Below are positions 1-15,289 of a stretch of 64,000 bases of DNA, piece by piece. Positions within the stretch are counted from its first letter, which is position 1; every line of letters starts with the position of its first letter. A program made the position numbers and the translations under genes. Source of the stretch: Casuarina equisetifolia (Eukaryota > Streptophyta > Magnoliopsida > Fagales > Casuarinaceae); assembly GCA_028551475.1 (NCBI GenBank), contig CM052354.1:20359258-20423257 (forward strand), in the 5' to 3' direction. A model generated the notes under the pieces. It saw nothing but the letters and a program-made list of their open reading frames with translations, was not told the origin of the DNA and ran no database searches.

Positions 1-2984
1 TACTTCTTAAAAAAATTATAAAAAAAAGGTATGGAAGAACGGGAATGCCGCACAGAGTGATATCAATTGTGGGGACTTGGGCAAATTAGCCTTGGGTTGC
101 TAACAATTAATGATCATAATTAATTATTGCGTATTTGTTCAACAAACTTGAGAGCCCGTGTGGACCTTTCTATGGGCACTATTTGCTTTTTTTCCTTTTG
201 TTTTTAGTTTGTTCTTAGATATAGTTCTTTTCTTTATGACGGGAAAGACATATTTTTTTTTGTCATGTAAAACCCTACGTCCCTGTAAAAAAAATGTTAG
301 AAGTTGACATACGAAGTTTCGAGCTCATCAAGCAAAAAACAAAAAGGCCAAATGCTTCCCAGATGTTGCATGATATTCAAATCTCTCACCCACTATTAGC
401 CTTGTACTATCAGAGATCAAGGGACTCAAAAGTCGAAGGTTGATGTAGCGGATTCAGGGCTAGATATGGGTGGCAGCATCTTTGTAAATTATGAGCATTA
501 GGCTCCATTATGAGTAGAATCATGATTAGGACATCTTTTAACCTTTTGAATTGAACAGTTTATTATTTTCTTGCTAATTTAAATGATTCCGTAAATTGGC
601 CTAACTTTTTTGATAAATATATAAACTTAGATATTTTATTATATAGAAGTAATGATCCAATGATTATTTATGGTTATTATTATGAAAAAAATATTTTTTT
701 GATATAAAAAAAATATACGTATTTTAGACTCAATTGATAATACTTTAAATTTTTATAAATTTAATTTCAACATCGCATAAACCTGTGTATTGTTTAATTT
801 AATTATTTTCTATATAATTATAATGGATAATATCTTTCAATAATTATATATACTCACACATGAATTTGATATCAAATTAGGACCCAATATGTAATATGAT
901 GTTTTAATTCATCCCAAAGCAACTATATGGGAATCAAAGCTAATTTTTAAACTTTAATTGGTTGAGGATATAATAATTTTTTAGACAAAAACTAATTAAT
1001 CAAATAGTTTGCTTAAATCTTAAAATGCATATCCATTTAATATTATAATTTGATTAGTTCTTGATACATTCTTGAAGGTGCGGCCACACCTTGAAGGTCT
1101 ACGTGTTTCAAACATGGCGCTTTGCACCCACGGTTTTAGAGGTTCGCCGCAGGTCTTAGTAATGATAGTGGAAATGGGAAAAGAGGAATAAGAAAACCAC
1201 TGTCCACAATTCAGGCTTTGAGAAGCTTGTCTTCCAAGTGGACATTATCGAGCAACTGGATGTTTTGTGCATATAAAAAATAAGATTAGGAAAGGTGTTA
1301 TCCAGAATAGTTGAATGTTTTAAAATTGGAAGAATTATTCTAGAATTAAAGGATTTCTCTTTTACCATTAGTGTGCTAAAAAAGTTAAAAGGTTTTTATT
1401 AGTTTCCCTACTGATTTTTTTTTAAATGTGTTTTCAACCATTTAATTTGAGCGTTCAAAGTTTTAAGAACTTGAAAATGTTTTTTGAAAAAAAGAAACTC
1501 TTAAGTTTTCTTTGAACGACAAAAATAATCCTATTCTTTAACAAATTACGATTAGGATGGATAATAATTTTAAAGCATGATAAATGAAAAGTGTGGGCTC
1601 GAATCCAACAACTACATTTATGAGGGTTTGTGTGATTGACTTTAATGTATTTTGGGATAAGTCATTGTTTTTCAATTTAAGCTACAAGTAAAATTTGATA
1701 AATAATATGGGTTATCAAAAAAAAAAAAAGTAAAAATTGTGTAAACAGAAAAATTAATGACAAATTCAATTCTTAGATTTATTTTACCCCAAAATATGTT
1801 TTGAACAACTAAGGATTATCACATTTATAATTGTCATACATTTAGTTTAAACGTCAACACTAAAAATAGTAATAAATGTTACATGAAAAGATGTATACAC
1901 ATCCCCTGATTAATACTAAATATTTTAATTAGGAGATTTTGGTGGCACCCTCAAAGATTTTTTCTTCGAAAAACCTGCTCCTTTCTTCTAAAGACCGGTG
2001 GCAGCAGAACTTGTATCTCCTCCATGAAACAGAACAAGATAATGGCATTGTTCTGATGAAGACCGTGGACGTTCACGTTCACGAATCACATGGTATGCCT
2101 TGCTTCCTTAGAAAGGTATGCTTGGCTTTTGTTTTGTTGTTTTTCCTTGACACAGAGGTTAAGTTGAAGTCTGAAGAAATATCGTACAATGTTACAGTCA
2201 ACTCGCCAGATAATGAGGATTTTACAATTTTTCGTGACTGTATGAACGCGAAACTGAAAAAATTGGCAAGGAATTGAGAGAGAATCATAAACCATCACAA
2301 GCTAGAATTGCTTGATGTCTGCGCCAGTTGATAAAAACTATTCGGTGTTGCGTTAGGTGGGTGGCAACTTTTCATGACTTCCGTGCTTGGAAGTCGAGTC
2401 CTGAAGCTGAAATTTCACAACTTTTCATAACCCATCTTTAACTCGTACACAAAACTCAAATTTTCAAGCCCATTCAAGTTATTTTTCAGCTATTTCAATC
2501 ATGCACTTCAGGTTCACAGAGGGTTGGGCTCAAGGGAGTCTGTTGGGGCATCTCTGTCATAAGAATCATTGATAGTCCCACTAAAATAAATCTATAAAAG
2601 CACATGTGAAGAAGCAAAGGACACCATTTTTGAAACTAATTGAATAGTCAATTGAAAATGTAGTTCCAACTGCAAAGAAATATTCGATAAAAGAATCAGT
2701 CATGACACGTTAACAATGGATTATTCAATACCCAGCTCAAGTTCTTAAGGAAGAAAAAGAAAAGTCAACTACAAATGCTTCATGAGTTGCTTTATTTAAT
2801 GCAGCTTTGTGTATCGAAACTGGACAAAAAATAGATTAAAATTAGAGGATGATAGAAGCTTTACCTAACTATAATAGAAGAAAAAGATTACTGTCTTTGA
2901 TTGAAAATGCTCCCTTGTTGTTCATGTGTTCGTTTAATTTCTGACAACACAAATCTCTGAAGAGGTTTCTGTGATTGTTTAAGG
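1..2984. other. Intergenic AT-rich DNA upstream of the GT61 gene
   Basis: I recognise no gene here. Open stretches such as 1939-2277 begin with non-ATG codons and match no family I know. Bases 70-275 resemble the downstream flank of the squalene epoxidase copies and are listed separately. The rest is AT-rich with poly-A and poly-T runs. The last few hundred bases should include the promoter of the following glycosyltransferase, but I cannot point to a convincing TATA box. Confidence 0.5.
70..275 (+). repeat. Relic of the SQE 3'-flank repeat
   Basis: This stretch aligns by eye with 48502-48668, about 1 kb downstream of SQE copy D, in the same orientation, and with the matching flank of copy A near 10780-10985 in reverse. 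Shared blocks include GGGCAAA, GCCTTGGG, the CAACAAACTTGA block and TATGGGCACTA, with small insertions between them. If it came from an SQE unit, the gene body would lie to the left, outside the window, on the plus strand. It could instead be a dispersed repeat that also sits in the SQE flanks. Confidence 0.5.
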
Positions 2985-4573
2985 ATGGGAAAGGAGTCCA
3001 ACAGGGTGGTGCTTGGTGCATCTTCAGTAGTATTATTGTCTATCATCTTCTTCCTCTATGCAGCTTTCTTCAAATCGGATGTTACCCCATTTGATTCATG
3101 TAATGCCCTTTGATGTTTGCTATTAATAATTTAGTGGCTATTCGTCTGTTTTTTCTCCAATGTTCTGTGTTGATTTTACTATCTTCTCTCCTCCCCCTTG
3201 ACTTTGCCGATTTGAGTTTTCCGGTGACACAGGGAAGCACAAGCTATCGTATTGGAACGGCAGTCTCAGCAGCAGAAAGGTCGGCAATGATGTAGAAGTT
3301 GCAGACCCTCCAGAGTTTCTTCTAAGAAGACTAGTTCGAGGTTCTTCTTTGTCCTCACAATTCTTTACTTGAGATCCAACTCGAGTCTTCTCTTAAAATG
3401 ATTTAAACTGAAAGTCTAGTTTTGCATCCAGGAGAGAGTCGAATTGAGCTTGATACCACTGGAATTTCATGCTACTCTGAACTTCACTCTGAAGGGTGCA
3501 TCACAAAGGAACCAGTGGCATTCGATACAGCCGCATTGACTGCCTACCTGCGGTCCTCTGACGTGCAAGTTAAACACATGGTTCGGCCATATCCAAGGAA
3601 AGAGGATGAGACGGCCATGAAAGAAGTCTCAACGGTGCAAATACTTTCTGGAAATGCTAGCTCTCCAGCTTGTGATTTCAATCATGATGTCCCCGCTGTA
3701 GTCTTCTCCTCTGGTGGCTTTACTGGGAACCTATTTCACGAATTCAATGAACTCATCATCCCCTTGTTCATCACATGCCGCCACTTTCGATCGCACCTAC
3801 AGTTTGTCGTCGTTGACTATAAGCCTTTGTGGGTCAGAAAATACAGTCGGATTCTAGCTCGCCTGTCTCGGTTTGAGGTCATAAATCCTGCAAAAAATGG
3901 AAGTGTTCACTGCTTTCCTGGAGCAGTTATCGGGCTGAAGTACCACGACAATCTAGCTTTAAATTTTAGGGACATTCCTGGAGGGTACTCCATGTTTGAC
4001 TTCAAGCATTTCCTCAGAGAATCATATAGCCTGAAGATAAGCAACGTTTCAGACATAAGAAAGCCAGTGCTGGTTCTCATATCTCGCCGGAAAACGAGAA
4101 CGTTTGTGAATGAAGGTGAAATGGTTAGCATGATGGAGGGACTGGGTTTTCAAGTAGTTGTGGTAACTGCAGATAGGATGTCGAACTTAGACGAGTTTGC
4201 AGCGGTGATCAACTCCTGCTGTGTCATGGTTGGAGCCCATGGCGCCGGCCTTACCAATGCAGTGTTCTTGCCTGCCGGTGCAGTGATGGTTCAAGTGGTA
4301 CCCTTGGGGCTGGATTGGGCCTCAACAAACTACTTTGGTGAACCAGCCAGCGAGATGGGCGTGAATTACATCGAGTACAAGATCGAGCCGGAGGAGAGCT
4401 CTCTCTTCAAGACCTATGGTCCAAAACACCCTGTCATTTCTGATCCCTGGTCTGTGTTCTTACAGGGCTACGAAGCTGCAAGAGCTGTGTATGTTGACGG
4501 GCAGAACATAGAGATAAACTTGGTGAGGTTTAGGGAGACCCTTGTGAAGGCAAGGGAATTTCTTGGACAATAA
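2985..4573 (+). CDS. Glycosyltransferase family 61 protein (Golgi type II membrane)
   Basis: Three exons, 2985-3099, 3233-3340 and 3432-4573, join in frame through GT-AG introns to give 454 aa. Residues 8-29 form one hydrophobic segment after a short basic N-terminus, a type II signal anchor typical of Golgi transferases. The GNLFHEFNE block (173-181) and GAHGAGLTN (342-350) are hallmark GT61 motifs, and SRRKTR precedes the second one. Plant GT61 enzymes add xylose, arabinose or GlcNAc to xylan, arabinan-type polymers or N-glycans; the acceptor cannot be told from sequence. Length is normal for the family and there is no stop or frameshift. The ATG at 2985 is chosen because it supplies the anchor and its exon splices in phase. 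The third exon is also open a few codons upstream, but only from a TTG. It looks functional and is unrelated to the SQE genes beside it. Confidence 0.88.
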
Positions 4574-6227
4574 ACTGTTGTGATTGAAGATAACAGCACT
4601 AGGGGTAGATGCCATTGTCCTATCAATTTTTATAGGAAAAAGAAATACAGACACTTTGATCATTCATTTCACATATGGTTCGGGTATATGCTATGCCTAT
4701 AAGCTACTGCAGCATTGCTTCACACTCTTACTTTTCGTCTATTGCTGACAAGCTACTTAAAATCTACAAACTAATGAAGAGAGATGAGTGCACTTTCATA
4801 ACAAATGTTTTTCATGGATCACCAGAGTGTGAGGAAAGAAATGTTGAATACTTCAAATCAAAAGCACAGAAAAGTATTCACTTGCTTGCATATAAAAATG
4901 AGAGATGGACATGTACAACTTTCTACAACCATGTAAAACTATTGGATTGCTATAGTTCAACTACACCTTAACGGGTGAAATTCGTCATAATCATACCAGC
5001 CAGGCAAGGAACTTCGCTGAATGCTCTCAACGCTGCAAATCCCTACATCTTATTGTGGTACTTGCACCGCCAACTTTTCCATTTCACCAAAGTCCAAAGC
5101 AACGAGATATGGCATTTTCTTAGTCCATCCATTTAGATGCAGCAGTTTATAAAACCAACCAGATAAGACTACTCTCATCTTCCACAGTATTCGATTGTTG
5201 TAACGCACGAATAGAATGTGAGCTGTGGAATTTTCTACCTCCCTCGCTCTTGACATTTTATTCCCTACAATAATTGAAGCACCCTTTCCAATTGCTATTT
5301 GAACTGAGCATACATCCTCCTCAATGCTGCAAGTTATAGCATAAAGAAAATTCTACGATTTCCTACCAGACAAGATGAAAAGTGAAATGGGGATATAAAA
5401 TAACAGTGAGTTCTTAGAAGGAAAGTTTGTTGTCAGGAGGGATTAAGATTAAAAGCCACATTCTAAAGGCATAATGTTTACATATTACAAGCGCAACATT
5501 CAACATATTATGTGAACTTGACCAACCCCACGAATCAGTTTACTGTTTCCTGACATTGTAACCCCTATTTCTGTTATCAATCTACTAATTCAGAAAACAT
5601 AAATTTAATGAAAATACTTTGCCCAACTATGAGGTGGGATGATTTTTATTTGGCAACCTGCGTTTTAGAACCAATACTTTACCTACTTGTGTTTCCCTGC
5701 ATTAGTTTTCTTTATAGTTTGTTGATAAACAATATTCTGAAATCAATATACAATTGCAACAGAGATGGGCCAAATATCATTTTTTTTTTACCAAATAGCA
5801 AGCTACAAGCAGGTAAGACCCACAATTTTCTCAAACAAGCAGTTAGCATATGCATATTTTAATAGCAAAATTTGACCTCTGTAATGGGATGATCCCTCTT
5901 AGACAAAGTGCTTTCAAACAACCGGTTAACAACTCAAACTCCACACCGCAGATAGACAAAGAATAGTGTCCTGAAACAAAAATTCAACTTTTATCCAGTG
6001 TGTCACAAGGAAATTAATGGCCAGCATAATTCCACTTCCACAATATTCATAAGGTAACTTCAGTAGGAATCCATTACGGCATATATCTTCTCAATAAAAC
6101 TAACACTGGTAAGTATTAGGGGTGCAATGAATAGTATCAAGACACCAGCGAAAGTCAATTTTCACATAAACTAGGTAAGATAATGCCAGATATAGGTATT
6201 CTAATTTCGCATCAAGATAGTGGCCAT
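4574..6227. other. Intergenic region after GT61, with one unexplained open stretch
   Basis: Between 4574 and 5049 I see the probable 3' UTR of the GT61 gene and AT-rich DNA. On the minus strand, about 5333 down to 5050 is open for roughly 90-100 codons, has reasonable-looking codon use and ends in TAA; an AG at about 5322-5321 could be a splice acceptor. I do not recognise the peptide and see no partner exons upstream, so I do not call a gene. From 5340 to 6227 nothing is recognisable. Confidence 0.35.
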
Positions 6228-7770
6228 TCATTTTGGAGTCGTTGAGCACAGACATGCAAGAACTACACAAGGAGCTGAAGAAGGAAGAAAGGGCTCGAGT
6301 GCCAACTGAAAAGGAGAGGGATGGTGGGGAGTCAAAGTTGAAGGCTCGAACCTAACACCTCTCAAACTGAACGAGTCTATGTTGGAACTGGACCCGATAG
6401 AAGGGACGCTGACCCGAGCACCAACACCTTTTCCGACGCTCACGCATCACTTCCAGAAGCCACAATTTGGTGACGACCAAAGGTGGAATTTTGTGCGAAA
6501 ACAGCGACCAAAATCGCTCGCGCGCATTTTGGGCGGCTGGGAGCCAGTCAGGGCACCACGTGCGGCGGAGCCAGGTCGGCCACCAGCCGATTTATCTGGC
6601 AAAAGGCTCACGGGAGGCTCATCGGGCAGTCTTTCCCCACCAGGAAAGACTACTGGAGACGGAAGTAGAGGGTCCAAACCTCTCTGTTTAATTCGCATTT
6701 ATCATCAATGGAAAGGCGACCTCTTCGGGAGAGACATGATCATACGTTAGAAGGGGCACCGAATCCAGCCAGCCGATGTTCGAACCCAGATTTCGACGAC
6801 AGGGAGGCTGCGATGGAAACCGTGGGCGTTAGATCCAGGTGGCTGGACGTCGAATGGACCACCATGTCACTGCAATGGTGAAATGTCCTTAACGGGTTAT
6901 GTTGTTTTGGGTGCAGACTTTTAGGGCAAGGTTTGTTTAAATGAAATGTTACAGGCCTAAGTTTGGGCCTTATTAGGATGTTAGGTCCAGTTTAGTGGTA
7001 GGCTTATGGTTGACTCAAGCTTAGGTCAGAGATGTCATATATACGTGAATAGTGTATTGGGAGAGGGGACATTTGATAAATGAAAACTTTGAGCTTCGAT
7101 TATTGACTCGTGTGTCTCTCTTTGACGAGACCAAAAGGTCTAGGTCTCCCTCGTACAAGACAAGAATTGTTACCATTATGCCAATGCCACGCGCTTCAAG
7201 GCCTAAATCTGATCTCCATGTTGATTTGGACCAATGACAAAGAATTGCATCAAGTAGGACTGGGTTAGAGTGTATAGTGGGAATTCAATGGACTGGAGAG
7301 GGAAATAGGACTTTTGGATTAGTGCATGTTTACTTAAGATTATCTATGTTAATCCTTTTGTTTTATTGTTTCTCAAAAGACAACATTTAGTGTTGCATAC
7401 TATCGTTTGTTCTACATTAATTGTGGCATTGTGCAGATTACATCAAGGTACTGTCTCACTACTGATTATCTTTGGGTTGCTATCTTGATTATTGTTTTGT
7501 CAGGTTAGGTTGTAAGACTTGTTAATGTTATAAGGCCATCTGTGGCCTAGATTAGCAAGTGTAAAAGTTGACTGTGCAGTGAGAAATCTGCAAGGCCTTT
7601 TGTTTGGAAAGGTTGTTTGCTGTATTGTGAATTATTTTGTGGTAAGTTATGTTGGGCTTTTTGGTTATAGAGTAAACTATGAATTCTTGTGTTCTATGAA
7701 TAAAGAATTAAGATATACTAAAGTTGAGAGTATAACTATTATATTTTAGAAAAACAGCTCTCTTACTATT
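6228..7770 (+). mobile_element. Possible LTR-retroelement remnant (GC-rich leader plus LTR-like tail)
   Basis: Bases 6380-6860 are clearly more GC-rich than everything around them and contain overlapping open stretches on both strands that look non-biological. This is common in untranslated internal regions of non-autonomous plant LTR elements. From about 6866, after a CCACCA, the sequence begins TGTCACTG and later shows a TATA-like ATATATA near 7035 and an AATAAAG near 7699, as an LTR would. I find no second LTR, no target-site duplication and no retroviral domain, so the assignment is tentative. Confidence 0.3.
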
Positions 7771-7846
7771 GATAAGTGGGGGTGAACATAGGTTTAGGTG
7801 TTTGGTTGAACCACTTAAACAATTCTAGTGTACACTTATTTTTTTC

Positions 7847-8290
7847 ATGTCTTCTTTTATTATTTCTATTATTTCTAATCAACAAAGTCAGAAAAACATC
7901 AAAATAATTAAACCCATATCCTACATAAAGTCCCTTATAAGTCGTATTGATTTTTACAACAAATATGATTTCATGCTCCAAGATCCTTCGAGTACCATTC
8001 AAGCACTCAATTTAAATAGAAAAAATAGTTTTACAAAAATCAACCTAGAAGAGGATTCATAGCAGCATATAGCTGCTACTATGGGAAATATAAAAGCAAA
8101 TATTAAATTTGAAAAGAAGATATGTTCAAATAACTACGTATTAGAAGTAATAAAATCAATACAAACTACTTTTATATCATAGCCTCAAAATATTACAGGA
8201 TATGAAGATTATGATTTAGATCTAGTTGAAAAGATCTATAACATACCTTCAGATTGAGGTAGTGTGTCAATAAGATGGCGAGGTACCTCC
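7847..8290 (+). pseudogene. Degenerate coding remnant, unassigned retroelement- or pararetrovirus-like
   Basis: An AT-rich stretch reads through in one frame with only a few stops for about 140 codons. It starts open at 7847, is interrupted by a TAG near 8060 and by further single stops, and ends near RWRGT at about 8280. The composition (rich in Asn, Ile, Lys) and the sustained frame suggest an old protein-coding relic. It reminds me of plant retroelement or endogenous pararetrovirus polyproteins, but I cannot name a domain and give no function. Confidence 0.25.
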
Positions 8291-8299
8291 TTGAAAAAG

Positions 8300-10339
8300 G
8301 ATTAAAAAAAATTATAAACATGAAAATTACTGTTTTCTTGGTAAGTTAAATGCTTATGAAGAAAGAGGGCAAATCTGAAAAAGGTAGGGATAGCAAAATT
8401 ATGCCAAGAAAAATAAATAAGCTGGCCATTCCAGTCGCTTAATGACAGGCTGGGCAAGATAATATAGGCACCAAAATAACTAAGTTGAATCAACAAGAAG
8501 CTTTAGTATCCAAATAGAATAACACATTTCCCAACAACTCTTCATGAGTAACACGATTTCTCATGATTCATCTTTTCTGTGTTTAAGTTCACAAAGCTCT
8601 CCATGGTAACTTTGCAATTTCTTGACTGGTTAGTTGGCAGTCTTTTAATAGGATATCTATTGAATTATCTCTAATAAAACTATTTAAAAAAATTACCTGC
8701 TGAAAAGAGTTAAAATAATATTTCCAAAACCTGTAATTGTATGGGGTTCAGACTCAATGATACGCATATTCTCCTCCCATGGCCTCAATCCTCAAATACT
8801 TCTTGTCCCTCTGAATATGCCAGACTTTAGGAAAGCACACTCAAGCATCCTAAGTAGAAGCCTTTATATTGTGAAGAATTGGAACATAGTTTTTTTTTCC
8901 CCCTTCTTGTCAGCGTGAATCACTAGGTATTGTTTTATTTCAATTATTTGTTTCACTTTGTATGCATATGAACAAGGTGTAGTACTTGACGAAAGGTGCT
9001 AAGAACTAAAATCAAAATCACTTCCACCACAAGGGCGATCTACTCGCAGAAAAGAGCAATCGATGTGTCAACTACCAACCTACACCTTTATTTGAGAACA
9101 CATGGAGCAAAATCTGATTTTTTGTCGTGAGTGAGAGACTTTATGGGGGATCCGAAATCTTAGTATGCTTTCAACATGCAAACTATCAATTTGACTCGAG
9201 AACGAGAAACTATTTTGATTGTGTGCAACTATTAAAGGAAATTCTTGTTAACGATTTACATGTAAAAAAGGATGTTTTCTTACATGCTAAAAGATAGACA
9301 CAACATTTTCAAATAAAAAATTGGAAAATTAAAAACGCTTTTAAATAATATCTGGATAAGAACTTTCAAAATGTTTCATGTCTAGGTGGGGAGTCATGGG
9401 CTCACGTACCCCCTTTAAAGGAAAGAGAAGAAGAAAATCGTAATAACTTGAAACCAATCAACTCATGCATTCACCCACAAACTCATGCTCAGGACAACAG
9501 TTTGCATGCTCTTCCCCCCTTCCTCTCTCTCTTTCTAATTAGATGGTCCAACGTTATGTATGGTTCTTGACCTAATTCAATTCAGTGCTTAAACAATGCT
9601 TGTGACAACGAAAGCCTGACTCAGTGCAACATGTTTTTCAGATCAATTAATTCTCTAGAGACTTCCATCTCCCATCCCACATGGATTTTCGGGCAAATCA
9701 TCATTAAAGATTCAAGTCAACTCTCCCTTTCTCTTTCTCCAGCCACATACATAGAGAAGAAGTATCCTGGCTTCACCAAAAAGTTCTTGTGTTAAGGATG
9801 AATGTGATAGGTAGTAAATTGTTCAAAACAATTATCGGGGTAAAATAAACCCAAGTATTAAATTTGTCAATGATTTTTCTTTTTGAACACTTTCCATTTA
9901 AATTTCTTTGAAAATATTTTACATCCCAATTGCAATCTATTAAAGAATAGGATGCTTTTTGTGGCTTCCAAGAAAATTTGAGAGCTTTCTTTGTCCCCAG
10001 CAAACCTTTTCAGGTCCTTTTAACTTTTTTCTTTTAAAACAATTCACTCAATTGTAACGAAAAGAAAAAAGAAGGAACATATTTATTAGCGTGATGCTTA
10101 AGTTTAGCCTTCCTAGTGAGCTTAACCACCAATACAGACTACAATTTTAATCATTCTTGACTAAAGTCTAGGAGATAAACTTATGAATTTGAGCAAACGT
10201 GGAGGAATAAATCAGAAGTTCACATTTCTCAACATAATGATGAGTACTATTACGCTCAAAGAAAAAAAAAATTGGATTTTCTAGTTTTATTAGTAACTAA
10301 AATTTTAGGTTAGTCATTTTCCTACAATAATTGACCATC
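8300..10339. other. Intergenic DNA, nothing recognised
   Basis: No coding exon, RNA gene or repeat could be recognised on either strand. The stretch is AT-rich with short poly-A and poly-T runs and scattered stops in all frames. The shared downstream flank of the SQE copies begins at its right edge. Confidence 0.5.
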
Positions 10340-11957
10340 CAATGTTGGATGTGTTGGTGTAAAACAACTCCTATTGAAGCTACCGTAAACATACTAGCTT
10401 CTAATAGCTTTCTCTGAGGAGGTCCTGCACTCTCCGTGCAGGAAAACAAGTTGCTGGCTTGCTTTACATATCAAGCTCTAGAGATCGGTTCCTGTTGTGG
10501 GAACCGATTGTTGACCATTCAATGGGCAGCTATACACCTGCCACGTAGTTTCATGTCCGAACAATTTATAGACTATAATCATCTAACAGATCTTATTCAT
10601 ATATTCACAATCTCAACTAGAGGATACCAGGTAGTCAATGGAGAAATAAATGAACAAAATAGAAGGTACTGTATTTGACCCTAAATAAATAACTAGACTT
10701 ACATTAAAAGCAATTTTCAAAGAAATTGTAAACCGAACTATCTGAATGCTATCACTTATACTAACTCATGATTTACATCATTTTTCCTCAAATGATTAAA
10801 AAAAAAAAGTCTTTCCCTTAGTGGGGGCTTATGAAGGAAAGAACTATAGTTAAGGGAAAAAAAAGACACCAAGTAGTGCCCATAAAAAGGTACGAAATGG
10901 ACTCTCAAGTTTGTTGATGAATATGCAATAATTAGCATCCCAAGGCTACTTTGCCAACTCCCCGATGGTGAAAATAGTGACAAGGAGAAAGAGATGGAAA
11001 AGTGGGAGTCAATTTATATCAATGATATAATAAGTTTCAATGCATTATATTTTATTTTATTTTTATATAAATTGTGTATATTATATAATGAGGAGTAGTA
11101 TGCAAAACGCTTTATTTTACTTATGTTAATTGTATAGTATAACTTGCTTTCTTAGTTACACTAGGTTTCATAATATTTTATGACATTTTTCATATTTCTT
11201 TATATGCATAGTTCATATATAACTTTTTATAAAATAAGAATAATATAATCTAAACCTTTATGTATTCTAGATTTTTTTCGGATAAATATGTGAGTTTCTT
11301 CTAGTCAATAAAATTGGTATTTCAATAGTCTTATTTTCTAAAACTTAATAATTTCATTTAAATCATATATAATACATACAAATTAAGAAAGAAAGCATTC
11401 TAGATCTAATTGAGTTGATGGTGGATCGTTAAAAAATGAATCTAGTTCTCTTTAACATATTTGGCTCTTCAAGGTTAGATTTATTGTTTCTTCATAGCTA
11501 AGGTAAATATCTATAATATATATATATATATATATATTAATAAGAGACATATGGTACTTAATCATGAAAGCTTCAAATTATCCACCTTTTCAATGGGGAA
11601 GCTTATGAATCTTATAGTTTATGCCAATATTTTGATATGATGTTGTGAGACATCTATTAGCAAATGTATAAGTTGAGCTTAATGAGTATAAGTAAGGACT
11701 TTCAATGATTACAGTTGAGTTGACCCATGCATATACCCATTATCCATAGGAAAAGGTTCGATGACAAAATAAAAAGAATAGGAACTATTTTTTTGGTTTA
11801 AAATTTAATCCTTAAAGCTGGGAAATACATATTCTAATTTCAAATAGTAAAGGGTTATTCTCATAGTCATGTACACTTTTAAGAGGTATCAAAAAGAATA
11901 AAATAATGGTACAATATCCTATAGGAGAAGCCTAAAGTGTACAAATCTCCCAACAAG
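10340..11957 (-). repeat. SQE downstream flank, copy A
   Basis: These 1.6 kb recur, diverged but alignable end to end, after copies C (31323-32914), D (47508-49143) and E (60498-62133). They therefore belong to the duplicated SQE unit. Landmarks are two short stem-loops at its far end (10424-10442 and 10484-10508), a (TA)n run near 11514-11538, and the immediate 3' UTR just below 11958. No gene is seen in it. Confidence 0.85.
10424..10508. other. Pair of short stem-loops in the SQE downstream flank
   Basis: CCTGCAC (10424-10430) pairs with GTGCAGG (10436-10442) around a 5-nt loop. ATCGGTTCC (10484-10492) pairs with GGAACCGAT (10500-10508) around a 7-nt loop. The second hairpin is exact again in D (about 48958-48982) and in E, and is decayed in C (about 31432-31456). 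It could be the terminus of a small DNA transposon or a chance palindrome carried along by duplication. Confidence 0.5.

Positions 11958-15289
<3,332 letters not shown>

Noticed and set aside
1939..2277. 112-codon open stretch on the plus strand
   Set aside because: It begins at TTG, matches no family I know and lies in AT-rich DNA; the length is possible by chance.
6379..6750. 123-codon open frame in the GC-rich island
   Set aside because: Low stop density is expected at this GC content; both strands are open and no domain is seen.
11514..11538. (TA)n run as a possible regulatory element
   Set aside because: A simple repeat present in all SQE flanks with varying length; no evidence of function.
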